A stretch of 64,000 nt of DNA from Ptychodera flava. Its lineage: Eukaryota > Hemichordata > Enteropneusta > Ptychoderidae. Below the pieces are notes generated by a model, which saw only the letters and a program-made list of their open reading frames with translations, did no database searches and was not told where the DNA came from. Below are positions 23,352 through 35,549 of the stretch, piece by piece. The position numbers and the translations under genes are program-made. Where the stretch lies: contig NC_091942.1 in assembly GCF_041260155.1 (NCBI RefSeq), forward strand, positions 382,001 to 446,000, read 5' to 3'. Positions within the stretch are counted from its first letter, which is position 1, and each line of letters begins with the position of its first letter.

Positions 23352-25960
23352 GATAGATTTGAAATTTCTTATCATGGACATAGTTTTAATGATAGTGCTG
23401 TTTGCTCCGAGCTGGGACATTTTAAAAGTTTCGTCATATGCACAGCGTGTTGGATATTGCAGTTTGTTGGAAACTCAGCGTTTTTTTCTTATGTGTTGAC
23501 TATAGATGGAGATTCGAGCATATTGGACGATACTACGGACTAAGCTTGATTGGTAATTTCTTGACGTGGACGGAATTTTAATCTTAGTGCAGTTTGCTCC
23601 GAGCTGAGACATTTTAATAATTAAGACACATAGCGTGTCGGATATTCCGGCCGAGCATATTGGATGGTGCTACTTACTGACTCGGAGAGATAGATTGGTA
23701 ATTTCTTAACATGGATGGAGTTTTAACGTTAGTGCAGTTTGTTCCGAGATGAGACATTTTGACCGTTTCGTAATATGCATAGCGTATTGCATGTTGCAGA
23801 TTACTGCAAATAATTGACTTTTCGTATCCGTGGACTTTAGATAGTCCTGAATTTATTGTTTTTGTACTATTCATAGCGTATCGGATATTGCAGATTGCTG
23901 CAAAGTGAATGACTTTTCGTTTCCGTGGAATTTTACAGAGTCCGGAGTTTATTAAATGATCCTGCAGACCGAGATAGAATTGTAATATCGTAGCCTGTAC
24001 GGAGTTTTAACGTTACTGCAATTTGCTCCGAGCTGAGGCATTTTGACCGTTCCTCATACACAGTGCGTATTGCATGTTGCAGATTGCTGCAAACAATTGA
24101 CTTTTCGTATCTCTGGACTTTCGATAGAGTCCTGAATTTATTGTAGATGCAACGGACTGAGATAGACTGGTCATTTCTTAGCCTGGACAGACTTTTAACG
24201 TAAGTGCATTTTGCTCCGAGCTGAGACTTTAATAATTTTAGTACCTATACACAGTGTGTCGGATATTGCAGATTGCTGCAAAGTGAAAGATTTTTCGTAG
24301 CGGTGGACATAAAATAGAGTCCTGAGTTTATTAGAGAATGCTACGGACTGGGATAGATTAGTAATTTCCTAGCCCGGACAGAGTTTTAATGTTAGTGCAG
24401 TTTGCTCCGAGCTGAGACTTTGATAATTGTGTACCTACACATAGTGTGTCGGATATTGCAGATGGCTGCAAAGTGAATGACTTTTCGCATCTGTGGATTT
24501 TGATAGAGTCCTGAGTGTATCTGGAGAATGCTACGGACTAAGATAGATCAGTAATTTCTCAACCTTGACGGAGTTTAACGTCAGTGCAGTTTTCTCCGAG
24601 CTGAGACTCTACTAATTTTTGTACCTATACATAGTGTGTCGGATATTGCAGATTGCTGCAAAGTGAAAGATTTTTCTTAACGGTGCACATTAAATAGATT
24701 CCTGAGTTTATAAGAGGATGCTACGGACCGAGATATTTTAGGAATTTCCTAATCTGGACAGTTTTAACGTTAGTGAAGTTTGCTCCGAGCTGAGACTTTA
24801 CTAATTTTTGTACCTACACATAGTGTGTCGGATATTGCAGATTGATGCAAAGTGAATGACTTTTCGTATCTGTGGACTTTGATAGAGTCCTGAGTGTATT
24901 GGAGAATGCTACGGACTGAGATAGAATTGTAATATCGTAGCCTGGACGGAGTTTTAACGTTACTGCAATTTGCTCCGAGCTGAGACATTTTGACCGTTTC
25001 TCCATACACACTGCGTATTGCATATTGCAGATTGCTGCAAACTATTGACTTTTCGTATCCATGGACTGTAGATAGAGTTCTGAGTTTATTGTGGATGCAA
25101 CGGACTGACATAGATTTGAAATTTCTTTACATGGTCGGAATTGTTACCTTGGTGCAGTTTGCTCCGAGCTGAGACATTTTATAATTTCTATACTATACAT
25201 AGAGTGTCTGATATTGCAGATGGCTGCAAACTATTGACTTTCGTATGTATGGACTGTAGAAAGAGTTTTGATTTTATTGTAGATGCAACAGGCAACGATA
25301 GATTTGAAATTTTTTTTCATTGTCCGAGTTTTAACCTTGGTGCAGTTTGCTCTGAGCTGAGACATTATCTCATTTTGTACTATACATAGCTTGTCAGATA
25401 TTGCAGATGGCTGCAAAGTGATTGACTTTTCATATCTGTGGATTTTGATAGAGTCCTAAGTGTATTGGAGAGTGCTACGGCCTGAGATAGATCAGTAATT
25501 TCTCAGCCTTGACGGAGTTTAACGTCAGTGCAGTTTACTCCGAGCTGAGACTTTAATAATTTTTTACCTACACTTAACATGTTGGATATTGCAGATTTCT
25601 GCGAAGTGTTTGACTTTTCGTATGTGTGGACTTTTATAGAGTCCTGAGTGTATTGGAGGATGCTGCAGACTGAGACGGATTGGTAATTTTTTTAGCCTAG
25701 ACGGAGTTTTAACGTTAGTGAAGGTTACTCGGAGCTGAGTCATAGATTGTCGGATATTGCAGATTGCAGCAAAGTGAAACTGAAGACAATAGATAGCCGT
25801 GAGCATATTGAAGAATGCTTGGAATTGAGATGATTTCGTCGTTTCTTAACAGAATAGGAGTTTAACGCTATAGTGCAGGTTACTCAGTTCTGAGACAATT
25901 AAATAATTTTGTTACACGCATAGCTGGTGCGGTCAGATAGTACAGATTGCTGCAAACTAT
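23340..25960 (+). repeat. 188-bp satellite array, about 14 units
   Basis: The anchor 'gctccgagctgagac' recurs near 23410, 23598, 23737, 24027, 24216, 24405, 24594, 24782, 24970, 25158, 25347, 25538, 25727 and, decayed, 25873. Most spacings are 187-190 bp. Other conserved parts are 'ctacggactgagatag', 'gttttaacgttagtgcag', 'ggatattgcagattgctgc' and 'gatagagtcctgag'. Divergence between units is considerable, so the array is old. The unit is close to one nucleosome repeat. Short minus-strand open frames here are artefacts. Confidence 0.92.
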
Positions 25961-26712
25961 TTTCGTGTCACAACTACACGCTACTGTAATCTTTTCAATT
26001 CATGGGGGGTATTCTTGTGTAAGCTTTTTTATCTCATAATTCGACGAGCAGCATCGGAAAGTTGGTATCTATTTGCGTCACAATGTATGTTGTACAATGG
26101 AGAGAATGAAATGAATGCCGTGGAGGAGTTTTCTTTAATCTTCGAACACTTCCTTGACAAGTGTTCATAAAATAACTTCGGAAATTGCGAAAGTGACCTC
26201 TATTCGCAAATACTATTAACTTTTAGAAATCTCATGATGTTTTCGTTGTAAATATTTGCTAAATTGCCATGAAGATAATTTTGACCCTCTTATCAAAATT
26301 GAAAATAAGCTTGTGAACTTCATAATGTGTCTGTTTGCCGAGCTTTAATAAAATATTAAAACTTTTTGCACGGAAAATATGTTTTTTTAGCAACACCTCT
26401 AATATGGCTTTCAGCTGATGTTTCCTGTCCTGTCAAAATGTTAGTCTTTTTCGTTTTATGTAAGCTTTGGAAACCAGAAGATAATAATAATAATAACAAT
26501 AATAATAACAATAATAGGCCTAATAATAATACAGGAAATCAGTACGGAAGAATTTCCTCTCTGCCTTTGACCGTAACGTACAACTTTTAAAATATCAATG
26601 ATTGTGTATTTGTTTGTAGGAAAATACATAAATTCCTTTCAGGGGAAAGTTTTCTATTTGGCGACAGTTTTTCCTCAGCTTCCTAAAGGGTTGGTAAAGT
26701 AAAACAGAATTA
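25961..26712. other. Intergenic sequence with an (AAT)n microsatellite
   Basis: No gene is supported. An (aat/aac)n run at 26481-26530 gives a spurious poly-Asn open frame. Confidence 0.5.
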
Positions 26713-27137
26713 CAGTCAACTCGTACTTTTTCCAACCCGCCCAGAACCAACTCGCCCGATTCCAACTCGCCCGATACCAACTCGCCCGATTCCAACTCGC
26801 CCGTTGTTTTGAGATAGGGTGTTGTAGATTCCATGTACGCTAACATGTCATGCCAGGCCAGTAACTCGTGAAAGACAGTACCGGTCCTGCTGTTCCCAAA
26901 GAAGCACGGTGAGCCAGTACGCAGTAACTATTCCCTATACGTAAAGAAGCCGAACGAAATTTATTCTTTCAAGAGATTTGCAAAACGTGAAATTCGCAAA
27001 TAAAAAGTTTTCCGAGTTGGCACAAATTTAAAGCCGCACCTGTGGTTCTCAATGTTGAGAAATAATTATTGTTAGAAATAAAACGTTTTATACGTACCAG
27101 GTAGGCCTACTCATAAAATTGCAAAATAGTAAGCTTA

Positions 27138-29438
27138 GGGACTGGACACAAATTACAGGGGGGGGCGGTGTTTTTTGGGGGTGGGTCGCCATTTTTCGCG
27201 CAAGCATTTTTGAAGGGTCATAAAATTTTGTGCAAGCCTACGGGGGAGGGTCACCTTTTTTCATGCATCAAAGCTGAAATTGCATGTGCACGTTATGGAA
27301 TACTGAAAAAAGAAATAATACCTCCTGGCACTTTCATTTTCTGCCATTACCATTTTCAGCGCGCCCTTCGGGCGCAAATTTCAGGTATAATAAACGATGT
27401 ATTGATGATCCAAGCCACATTGATTTAAGTTGTCATGATTTCTACTTATTCAACACTATTGTGCATAACTGTCCCCTATAATGACTCTTTCAATAACAAT
27501 TTGGGAGATTACTTATTTGACATCATTCTCCCATTGACAATACATTGGGTATAGGTCGGTGTCAAACGTTCATGTTGCTGTATGTACATCTTTTAATTTT
27601 TTGAGGACATTGACAGAATACAAACTGTTCAGAATAGTGCATAGTGTCATCAATAACAACTGGAAGCTTCAGGTCGAACAACTTTTGAATAACAATTTAG
27701 GATCAGATAACCTATGAGTTATTTGTAGTTTCCTCATAGCCTACAATGTATAGTGAATCAACATTTTGGTGAAATTCCAAAATCAAATTCTTGCACAACC
27801 ATTGACTTGAAACCACTCTAGTCTAATCATGAATATTAATACTAATAATTAGGTGTACATAAATGCACAGGTTTACCAGATTTTGTATTGGAAAAAAATT
27901 ATTCATAGTTTCATCATAGACTGCCATGTATAGTGAATGGACATTTCAGTGAAATTCCAAAATCAAATTTCTTGCACACCCATTGACTTGAACTACTCTA
28001 GTCTAATCATGAACATAATACCAATAATCAAGTGTACATAAATGCACAGATTTTCCTATTTTTGTATTGGAAAAAAATTATTCATAGTTTCATCATAGAC
28101 TGCCATGTATAGTAAATCGACGTTTAAGTGATATGCCAAAATCAAATTTCTTGCACAACCATTGACTTGAAACCACTCTAGTCTAATCATGAACATTAGT
28201 ACCAATAATTGAGTGTACATAAATGCACAGATTTACCTATTTTTGTATTGGAAAAAAATTATTCATAGGGTTTCACCATAGACTGCCATGTATAGTGAAT
28301 CAACATTTCGGTGAAATTCCAAAATCAAATTTCTTGCACACACATGGACTTGTAACCACTCTAGTCTAATCAAGAACATAAATATCAATAATCAAGCATA
28401 CATAAATACACAGATTTGCCAAGTTTTGTATTTAAAAAAAATTATTCATAGTTTCTTCATAGACTACAATGTATAATGGATCCACATTTCATGCGAAATT
28501 CCAAAATAAAGTTATTGTACACAGATGCACGTGTTACCACCCTCTTCTAATCAAGCACAATTATGTCAATTATTCAGGGTCATATATACACAAATAGTGC
28601 ATATTTTTAATTCTGAAAATTTTTTTTACAGTTTTGTCATAGACTCCCATGTATAGTTGATCAACATTTTATGCGAAATTCCAAAAACAAAGTTATTGTA
28701 CACAGATGCACATTTTACCACCCTCTTCTAATCAAGCACAATTATGTCAATTATTCAGGGTCCATATATGCACAAATAGTGCAAATTTTTAATTCTGAAA
28801 ATTTTTTGACAGTTTTGTCATAGACTCCCATGTATAGTTTTGTCATAGAGTCCCATGTATAGTGGATCAACATTTTGACAGAAATTCCAAAATCAAATAT
28901 CTTGTTCACATGTGCACTTGTAAACAACCCATGCTAATCAAGTATATCTATATCAGTTATTAAACATCTGTATATGAACAGATATAGCTAGTTTTATACT
29001 GGAAAATACACGTTCGTAGTTTTCTTATAGTCGACTACATGTATAGTGAATCAACATTATCGATAAAATCTAAAAATTACATTTTTTGTATTGGCATGCA
29101 CTTTTTACCTGCCACTTCAAGCAAAGTACATTTACATGAATTATCACACACATATGATTTGATATTTTTTGGACAACGCGTTATATCGGCCACATTTTGC
29201 CTTCCTTTCGGGAGGGCGACTTAAAAAGTATAGCAAGTCAGAAGGGGGTCTTTAACACATTGTGGGTTTTTTTGGGGGGTATTGAGTAACAGGGGAGGGT
29301 CACTTATTTTCATGTACGGATAAGGGGGAGGGTCATTAATTTTTGTGCATGAACTTTTGAAGGGTCACTATTTTTTACGCAGCGGTTTTTCGAAAAACAC
29401 CGGCCCCCCCCCCCCCCCTGTAATTTATGTCCAGTCCC
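27138..29438. mobile_element. TTA-flanked inverted-repeat element, 2.3 kb, with internal tandem array
   Basis: Left end 'gggactggacacaaattac' plus a G run and 'cggtgtttttt' is inverted at 29395-29438 ('gtaatttatgtccagtccc'). TTA directly flanks both ends (27135-27137 and 29439-29441), consistent with PIF/Harbinger-type insertion (inference). Subterminal 'gagggtcac...' repeats lie at both ends. The centre is a 180-bp tandem array. No transposase ORF is seen. Confidence 0.75.
27725..29050 (+). repeat. 180-bp tandem array, about seven units
   Basis: 'ttattcatagtttcatcatag' type anchors recur near 27722, 27901, 28081, 28262, 28443, 28620, 28810 and 29015, each followed by 'catgtatagtgaatcaacat', 'gaaattccaaaatcaaat' and 'ctctagtctaatcatgaac'. 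It is internal to the element at 27138-29438. Confidence 0.9.
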
Positions 29439-29588
29439 TTAGGCCTATCGGCCGAGTTGGCATCGGCTGAGTTAGTATCGGGCGAGTTGGATTCGGACGA
29501 GTTGGTATCGGGCGAGTTGGTTCTGGGCGGGTTGGAGAAAGTGCGAGTTGACTGGTACCCAGTAAAACAAAGTTCTTTTACAAGGTAA

Positions 29589-30981
29589 GGGGTGGACCAT
29601 TTGATATCCTGGGGGGGGGCCTTGGAAGATTGGTGGAGAGCCATTATTTTTTTTCCCACTTGCTTCACCATGATTATTTTTTTTCTACAGAGCATATGCT
29701 GGCAACTTTTTTTTTCCACTTTCCTTCTTCGAGATATATTTTTTTTTTACCAAATTTCGGTGCAATGTTTGTTTGCTTGGTTTTTCACACCCAGTAACAA
29801 GATGCTGTTCTATCGCACACAGACTATATTCAAGAAACTAAATGAAGTTATGTAAATACATGTACATTTTTGATTCACTTTACAAAAACATATTTGTAAA
29901 ATCATGTACATTTATGGCATTTACTTGTTATTGTTGTCCTTACATTGAAAGTAGCCGGGTAATTTAAGAAAGTAGACGGTGGACTGCGAGGGAGCGAAGT
30001 GACTGAGTGGCGAGTGAGCGTAGCGAACGAGGGGGGGAGAGCGCGACAGGGGGGTGTCCCCCCTCTCGCAAGGCGAAAAATGAAATTTTGGAGTGGAAAT
30101 GGTTTTCTCTGGTGGCATCTGAGGTGACATTTACTGACTGAAACAGTACTTTTGTTGTGTGTCTTAGACGTGGCTCACATACAACAAAACAAACAAACAT
30201 GATTTTGTTTTGTTTGTATATTTATGACACACTTATGGTTTTATTTGCAGTGAAGATGTAACATTTAATCTTAAATCACCTGCTGTCTGCTCATTTCATT
30301 GCCCATTTCCCATTCTTCATTACCACATAGTAGTTTCCCCAAACCATCAAACTCATTCAATTCTAATCAAAACACATTCGCTTTTGTTAAGAAAAACATT
30401 GGTAAGATAATTCACTATAACAGTGTTCGCATTTACGAATAAAACATGCGTATATAGAAAACTCATAACAATGAAAAAATGTGTAGAGAGTCGATCCAAT
30501 GCGTAATAATATTACGCATTGGATTGAGTCTCTACGCATTTTTTCATTGTTATGAGTTTTCTATGCGCAAACGATAATAGTAAAATGTTTGCAGGCTGTC
30601 TCTCTTCTTGTGGTATTTTGACAAAATCCATACATTCAGATTTACACATTTCTTGAAAATACTGGTGAGCAATTTCAATTTCAGCATACTTCCTCTAATC
30701 AGAAGGTCATGTATACTGTACGATTGTTCATATTCAGTTATTGTTCCTCAAGCTTGAAATGGTTTATGCTTTATAAAACTCTAGAGCTACTGCTTGATTT
30801 TTATTGATGCTGCAGTGTGCATCGAACAATTGCCAAGATTTTTTTTTTCCGAGTGGCAATGGTCCATAATTTTTTTTCCATCAGCCACCTAAAGCCAGAT
30901 TTTTTTTTCGAGCAACTCCACCTGGCATCTTTTTTTTCCCAAATCTCCATCCCCCCCCCCAGGATATCAAATGGTCCCCCC
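29589..30981. mobile_element. TAA-flanked inverted-repeat element, 1.4 kb (same family as 20061-22860)
   Basis: Left end 'ggggtggaccatttgatat' then 'cctggggggg' is inverted at the right end ('ccccccaggatatcaaat', 'ggtcccccc'), flanked by TAA on both sides (29586-29588 and 30982-30984). T-rich tracts interrupted by short spacers lie inside both ends. The terminal 'accatttgat' core is shared with the 2.8-kb element at 20061. No coding capacity. A long palindrome sits inside at 30449-30567. Confidence 0.75.
30449..30567. repeat. Palindrome with arms of about 55 bp
   Basis: 'gaaaactcataacaatgaaa' (from about 30457) is inverted near 30540-30560, and pairing runs through 'agag...ccaatgcgtaat' to a 3-nt centre near 30510. 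A few mismatches. Likely a foldback element inserted in the TAA-flanked element. Confidence 0.8.
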
Positions 30982-31015
30982 TAAAGCGAAAAAATCTTGT
31001 AGATTATATTGGCAA

Positions 31016-31108
31016 TGTCTACTTAGCATGCGCAATGAACTATGCAAATTGTACGACCTGCTCCGTCACAGAACGGAGATAATGTCTGAGCTCGGAGGGA
31101 GGTCAGCG
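31016..31108 (-). repeat. Dispersed repeat, inverted copy of 23045-23135
   Basis: Reverse complement of the block described at 23045, including 'gcgcaatgaactatgcaaat' and 'ggagataatgtctgagctc'. The neighbouring short open frames (31114-31434) are overlapping, in several frames on both strands, and are not supported as genes. Confidence 0.75.
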
Positions 31109-32035
31109 GATACTTATATGTGCCATAGACAGTAAACTGGGTCTTTTCCCCCTCTATTGCTGCGAATCCGTAGCCTCTGCCACTCGGGTAGCTTGGTCAT
31201 TGCCCCACTCCCAGCAGAACACGTCAAGGAGTGGCAGGGCTCGTTTTCGCAGCAACCCCCTCTACTGTCTACGCTTGCACTCACCTCAACATTGTACACG
31301 GTCATCCAACCACTGTGCAGTGCAGGCCCTGGTGGAAGGAGATAAAACAACGATGGTTGTTTTCCAAAGTTGTCCGTGGCCCCGCTCGTCAAATTGCTCT
31401 ACGGAATCTGGCATGCGTAAGCTTTAACTCATGACAAGAACGACAGCAGTTGTGTTGAAGGTCAGACACATGATCCTAAAGTGAGCCAGAAAAATAAATA
31501 AAAAATGGCGAAAGAAGACCCCCTGTTTACAGCTGTACCATGTAGCTTAACCTCGGTCCCTCCGCAAACCGTTGTTTCACACAGCGTCGTGGGTAACGAA
31601 CTTTCTCAGTTTTGTAGCCAGAAGTCTGCATTTTAGGAACTAAAACAACCATACGTCATTGTTGCCAGGCGACCGTGAGGACAACAAAGAATGCCATACA
31701 CTGATACAGTGACGGTGCAGCTGATTACGTGTTTACTTTCCTCAACCATGACACCATACACCAGCACTATTAGACTGGATGTGGTTAACTATGTCCTGTC
31801 AAGACTGTCTGAAACTTTGGACAGTGTACAATGAACCACAGATGCTGAGATGGGACGATGCAATGCGATCACGTGACGGTATATACTACATTTCCGGGTC
31901 ATGGATTGTATCCCGTTGAACAAACGTTGTAAGGGACAGGTCAAATATACTTTCTGGGAAGGGAGGCTAGATGTTCATAGAAGAGGCCACGAAACTCTGT
32001 TTAATTAACATTTTGAGGATAGTGATACCTTGTAA

Positions 32036-33669
32036 GGCTGCGTTCACAAAATATGGTTGGGGGGCTGGAGGAATTCAGGGGGGATTCGAAAATTTTGGGG
32101 GTAGTAGAGGGGGGGGAGACTTGAAAATTTTGCTCTGCCTGTAGGGGGAACTCGAAAATTTTTTGGTTCCCTTTCATGTTTTACATTTTCCAACTCCAAA
32201 TTTTTGTAGGTGATTCAATGAAAATGAATACCATTTTCATGTCATCCAGTTGTTGTAATGTTAGTAATCATTTAACAAAATCTAGAACCAATTGTCACAT
32301 TTCATGACTTTTATGTCGAAAAAATCTAAACGTGGGATTTGTCATTAAAAAAACCAAACGAGCCTAGTAACAGGGCAGAAGCTGCAACCGCTGATGATTT
32401 TTGCAATATTTCTATGTAATGTATCAACTACAATTTCTTGATGTCTCCCTGCAGCATAATCAAACACATAATATTAGTTTGTCGACAAAGCCTCATGTAT
32501 ATATAAATATGTATTAGTTGATATTTTAATCAGTGATTGTCAGTTGTCAGTAATACAAATGCATGGTACACATACACAGGCTGTGATAGCAAGCTGAATA
32601 CTGGACAGTTCAACATGCTGTAGGGAGATCTAGAACAAGAACGTACGTATAAACTGAACAAAAATGTATTGTCAAAATTGTCAAAGTTAATACAGCTACC
32701 TACTGCCTACAGGCAGTACGTGTCACTATCAGATACTACCCTGCTACTGCAGTGTCACTGTCACTGCATACCTGAGCAGTGATAGAGATAGCTCTGACTC
32801 TGATGTACATTGAAAGTTGAAGAAGGGTTTGTGTCAAATGACGCTCATGACAGTGAAACATACTTGTACACAAGATTAGGCCAGAGAGCAAAACATGGAA
32901 GACCAGGAGACTTTCTGGCATATAAAAAGATAGGGTCACCATGATGTTCAATTTTCTAAATTTTCATATTCACGTCATAAAATAATACAAACGTAAAACT
33001 GAAAACAGTAAAGACTAAATGAAAAACTATGTAGCTAGATGGAATTATTTATTTTTTAACCAAACTTGCCATTATTACACCCAAAGTTTCAGAGATTATT
33101 TATTTGATGGAATATTTAAACTTCCAATATTGTCAATTTTGAGTAGCATCTAATTCATATATGTCTTGTACTTTTGAAACAAATCTTTGGTACGTCACTG
33201 TACTCAGTTTTTTACAATATGGCAATTAGCCAGAATTCACAATTTGTATACTCTCTCATGATCATCATTTTGTGTGCTCTTCAGTAGGAGCAATTGACCT
33301 GACCATATTTAGATTAACTTAAGTTGGCTTAGACTGGTACTGTTAATCCAAAATGTTCACTGATGCATTTCAAAATGAATCAATTTAAAAACTTGCCTTA
33401 GAAATATGACTTTACAAAGTACAAATAACATGTAATGTTGAACATCTGTGAGCGGAATGGAGCAATACGTGTTTATTTTGTCTGCGCGCACATCCTTTAC
33501 AAATATGTGTGCTTGTGATGGTTGGGGGGGGGGGACTTGAAAAATTTTGATCATATAGAGGGGGTATTTGAAATTTTTTTAGGGTATTGAGGGGGGATCT
33601 GAAAAAAAAAAGATTTCAATCGCGATTCCTCCAGCCCCCCTCCACTAATCGTTATTTGTGAACGCACCC
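32036..33669. mobile_element. TAA-flanked inverted-repeat element, 1.6 kb
   Basis: Left end 'ggctgcgttcacaaaata' is inverted at the right end ('atttgtgaacgcaccc'); both sides also carry 'ggggggctggaggaatt' or its inverse. TAA flanks both ends (32033-32035 and 33670-33672). Subterminal G runs with 'gaaaattttg' recur near both ends, a style shared with the other TWA-flanked elements here though the termini differ. No transposase ORF. Confidence 0.75.
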
Positions 33670-34983
33670 TAAGTTAATACAGCATCTCGCTAATAATGAA
33701 CACGCTATCAGTGTATTGAACCGAGTTACCAATTATCAGTGCTCGCATTATTTTTTAAAATCAATTAATTATTGATAATGCACTTCAATTTCAAGTACCA
33801 TTATTTTGTTGTGCCTGTTAATTTACTAGTATAGACAAAGTTTTTCAATTTTGCATACATGAAAACAAAGTTAGCAACATTTCCTGAGAATATTTCCATT
33901 AATTTTGATTTCAAAAGTTGCTACTTTATTACACATGTTGCGTACTAAGCTGTTAAAATAAAAAAGATACAAGGCAGCCGACAAATCTGGTTGAAGTTCA
34001 AAAATCTGTTTATAGTAAGCGTTTTTTTAGAGGATGGTCGGGGTAAATTTTGGGGTTATCACAAGAAGTTTGGTCGATATTGCGTTGTATTCAAGTAATG
34101 TCTGTATTTTGACAAGTTGCTAGAATCGGCTGTAGTAATTAAAGCTCCATAAGCTGTATCTTTTGGCTATTTTTTCAGAACTTTTGTTTTGTGGTTTCCC
34201 TACACTTTCTGCATTGAATCCCAACACTGTAATTTAATGCCAAGCATTTAGCATATCAACATAACCTATATGAGTATAATCTCCATTGTTATTGTTGCAA
34301 ATTGTATTCAAGTCCGGACTAGAATTCATTTGTAAACAATAATCAATGATCACTACACACATACAAGCTGTGTTGACAAAAAGAATACTCGAAATTTCAG
34401 CATGGCAAACGGATTAGGCCAGACACAGTAATTGATATACAGAAGCAGAATACTGGAAAACTTGCCACAATGTCTTGGTGATAGAAGCGTGTAACGCTAC
34501 TCAGATTTTTCACAGCAGTGAAAGTTATTTTAATAAGTTGACTTGTAAAGAGAGGAATAATTATGCCATAAATATTTTTAGACGCATTTTATTGCGTTGC
34601 GACAAAATGCAACCTTCTCGCTCACATTTACGGAACAATGATGACTATTGGCATCAGGCCCTTATAGCATGTCACATAAGATGCATGTTCGGGTCAACAT
34701 TTCACAGTCTGTGCTTTGATTATCAGTTGGCATTGAATACGCATAAACAAAGTCCTCAGCCTCTTTCAAAAGTTTGTTACCTTTGCAAATTAGTAATTAG
34801 CCAATCTCAAAATGATAAAAGACTTTCAATAATTTTATATCATAGTATCTTCAATGCACACAGCAAGTTTCATCAACTTTGATCTTGTCGATCGAGATAT
34901 ATATCCTATTAGGGAAGTTTATTTAATATGCAAATTAAAACAGCTGAAATTAATATACTGAATGACTTAAAATAATGTGTAAA
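33670..34983. other. Intergenic sequence, no supported gene
   Basis: The longest open frame (34475-34882, plus, 135 codons) matches no family I know, and its 3' part ('atagtatcttcaatgcacac', 'agcaagtttcatcaa') reads into sequence like the 155-bp repeat of 57-58 kb and 63-64 kb. I take it as repeat-derived. Confidence 0.4.
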
Positions 34984-35080
34984 GTAAAAAGCGAAGCGGT
35001 TCAACAGGTCTCCAATCTTCAGTAAATTTTATTCAATAATAGATTAGATTGGAGACCGGGTGGATGACCTCGCTCTTTAC
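34984..35080. repeat. Short foldback, about 97 bp
   Basis: 'gtaaaaagcgaagcgg' and 'caggtctccaatct' on the left are inverted as 'agattggagaccgg' and 'cgctctttac' on the right, with mismatches. MITE-like. It interrupts sequence related to the 155-bp repeat. Confidence 0.6.
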
Positions 35081-35549
35081 TCTATTCATCTGCTATGGTC
35101 CAAGCATGTTTCAAAACTCCACTTGTAACTTCTAAGGTTGTAGTTGGACCGATTCTTTTCACAACGCTACTTAAAATAATGTTATGGTATCTTCAATGTA
35201 CATGGCAAGTTCCATCAATTTTTGTCAAATCAATCCATATATACATCCCTAGTTATGTGAGTTCATCAAATATGCAAATTAGCAATTAACTTTCATGCCA
35301 GCCTTCAGTATCTTTCACTGCTGATATATTCTGGTGTGATCCCAAAATTGTAGAGATTCTCATAAAATTTTGGGCAGCCTTTGTCAATGCATATCAGTGA
35401 ATTCTAAAATCAACATGATTGGAACTATTTTGGGATAATTGGATCTTCATATTTTTCAAATTTCTCAAAAATCTTAGGTGCCCTTTAGCTGGATGTCTCA
35501 ATATTACAAATTACTCATAAAAACAACTTCCCAACACTTTGAGCAGAAA

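Larger units (their letters stand above)
26713..29554. mobile_element. Element whose inverted ends are arrays of a 'ccaactcgcccgat' repeat
   Basis: Left end 'cagtcaactcgtac' then 'tccaacccgcccagaacc' followed by three to four copies of 'aactcgcccgat' (26713-26805). The right end (29446-29554) is the inverse, with about six copies of 'gagttggtatcgggc' and 'gagttgactg' at the edge. No clear target duplication was found. A second inverted-repeat element (27138-29438) sits inside and makes up most of its length. Confidence 0.6.

Noticed and set aside
34475..34882. 135-codon plus-strand ORF
   Set aside because: No recognisable family, and its end reads into sequence like the 155-bp repeat.
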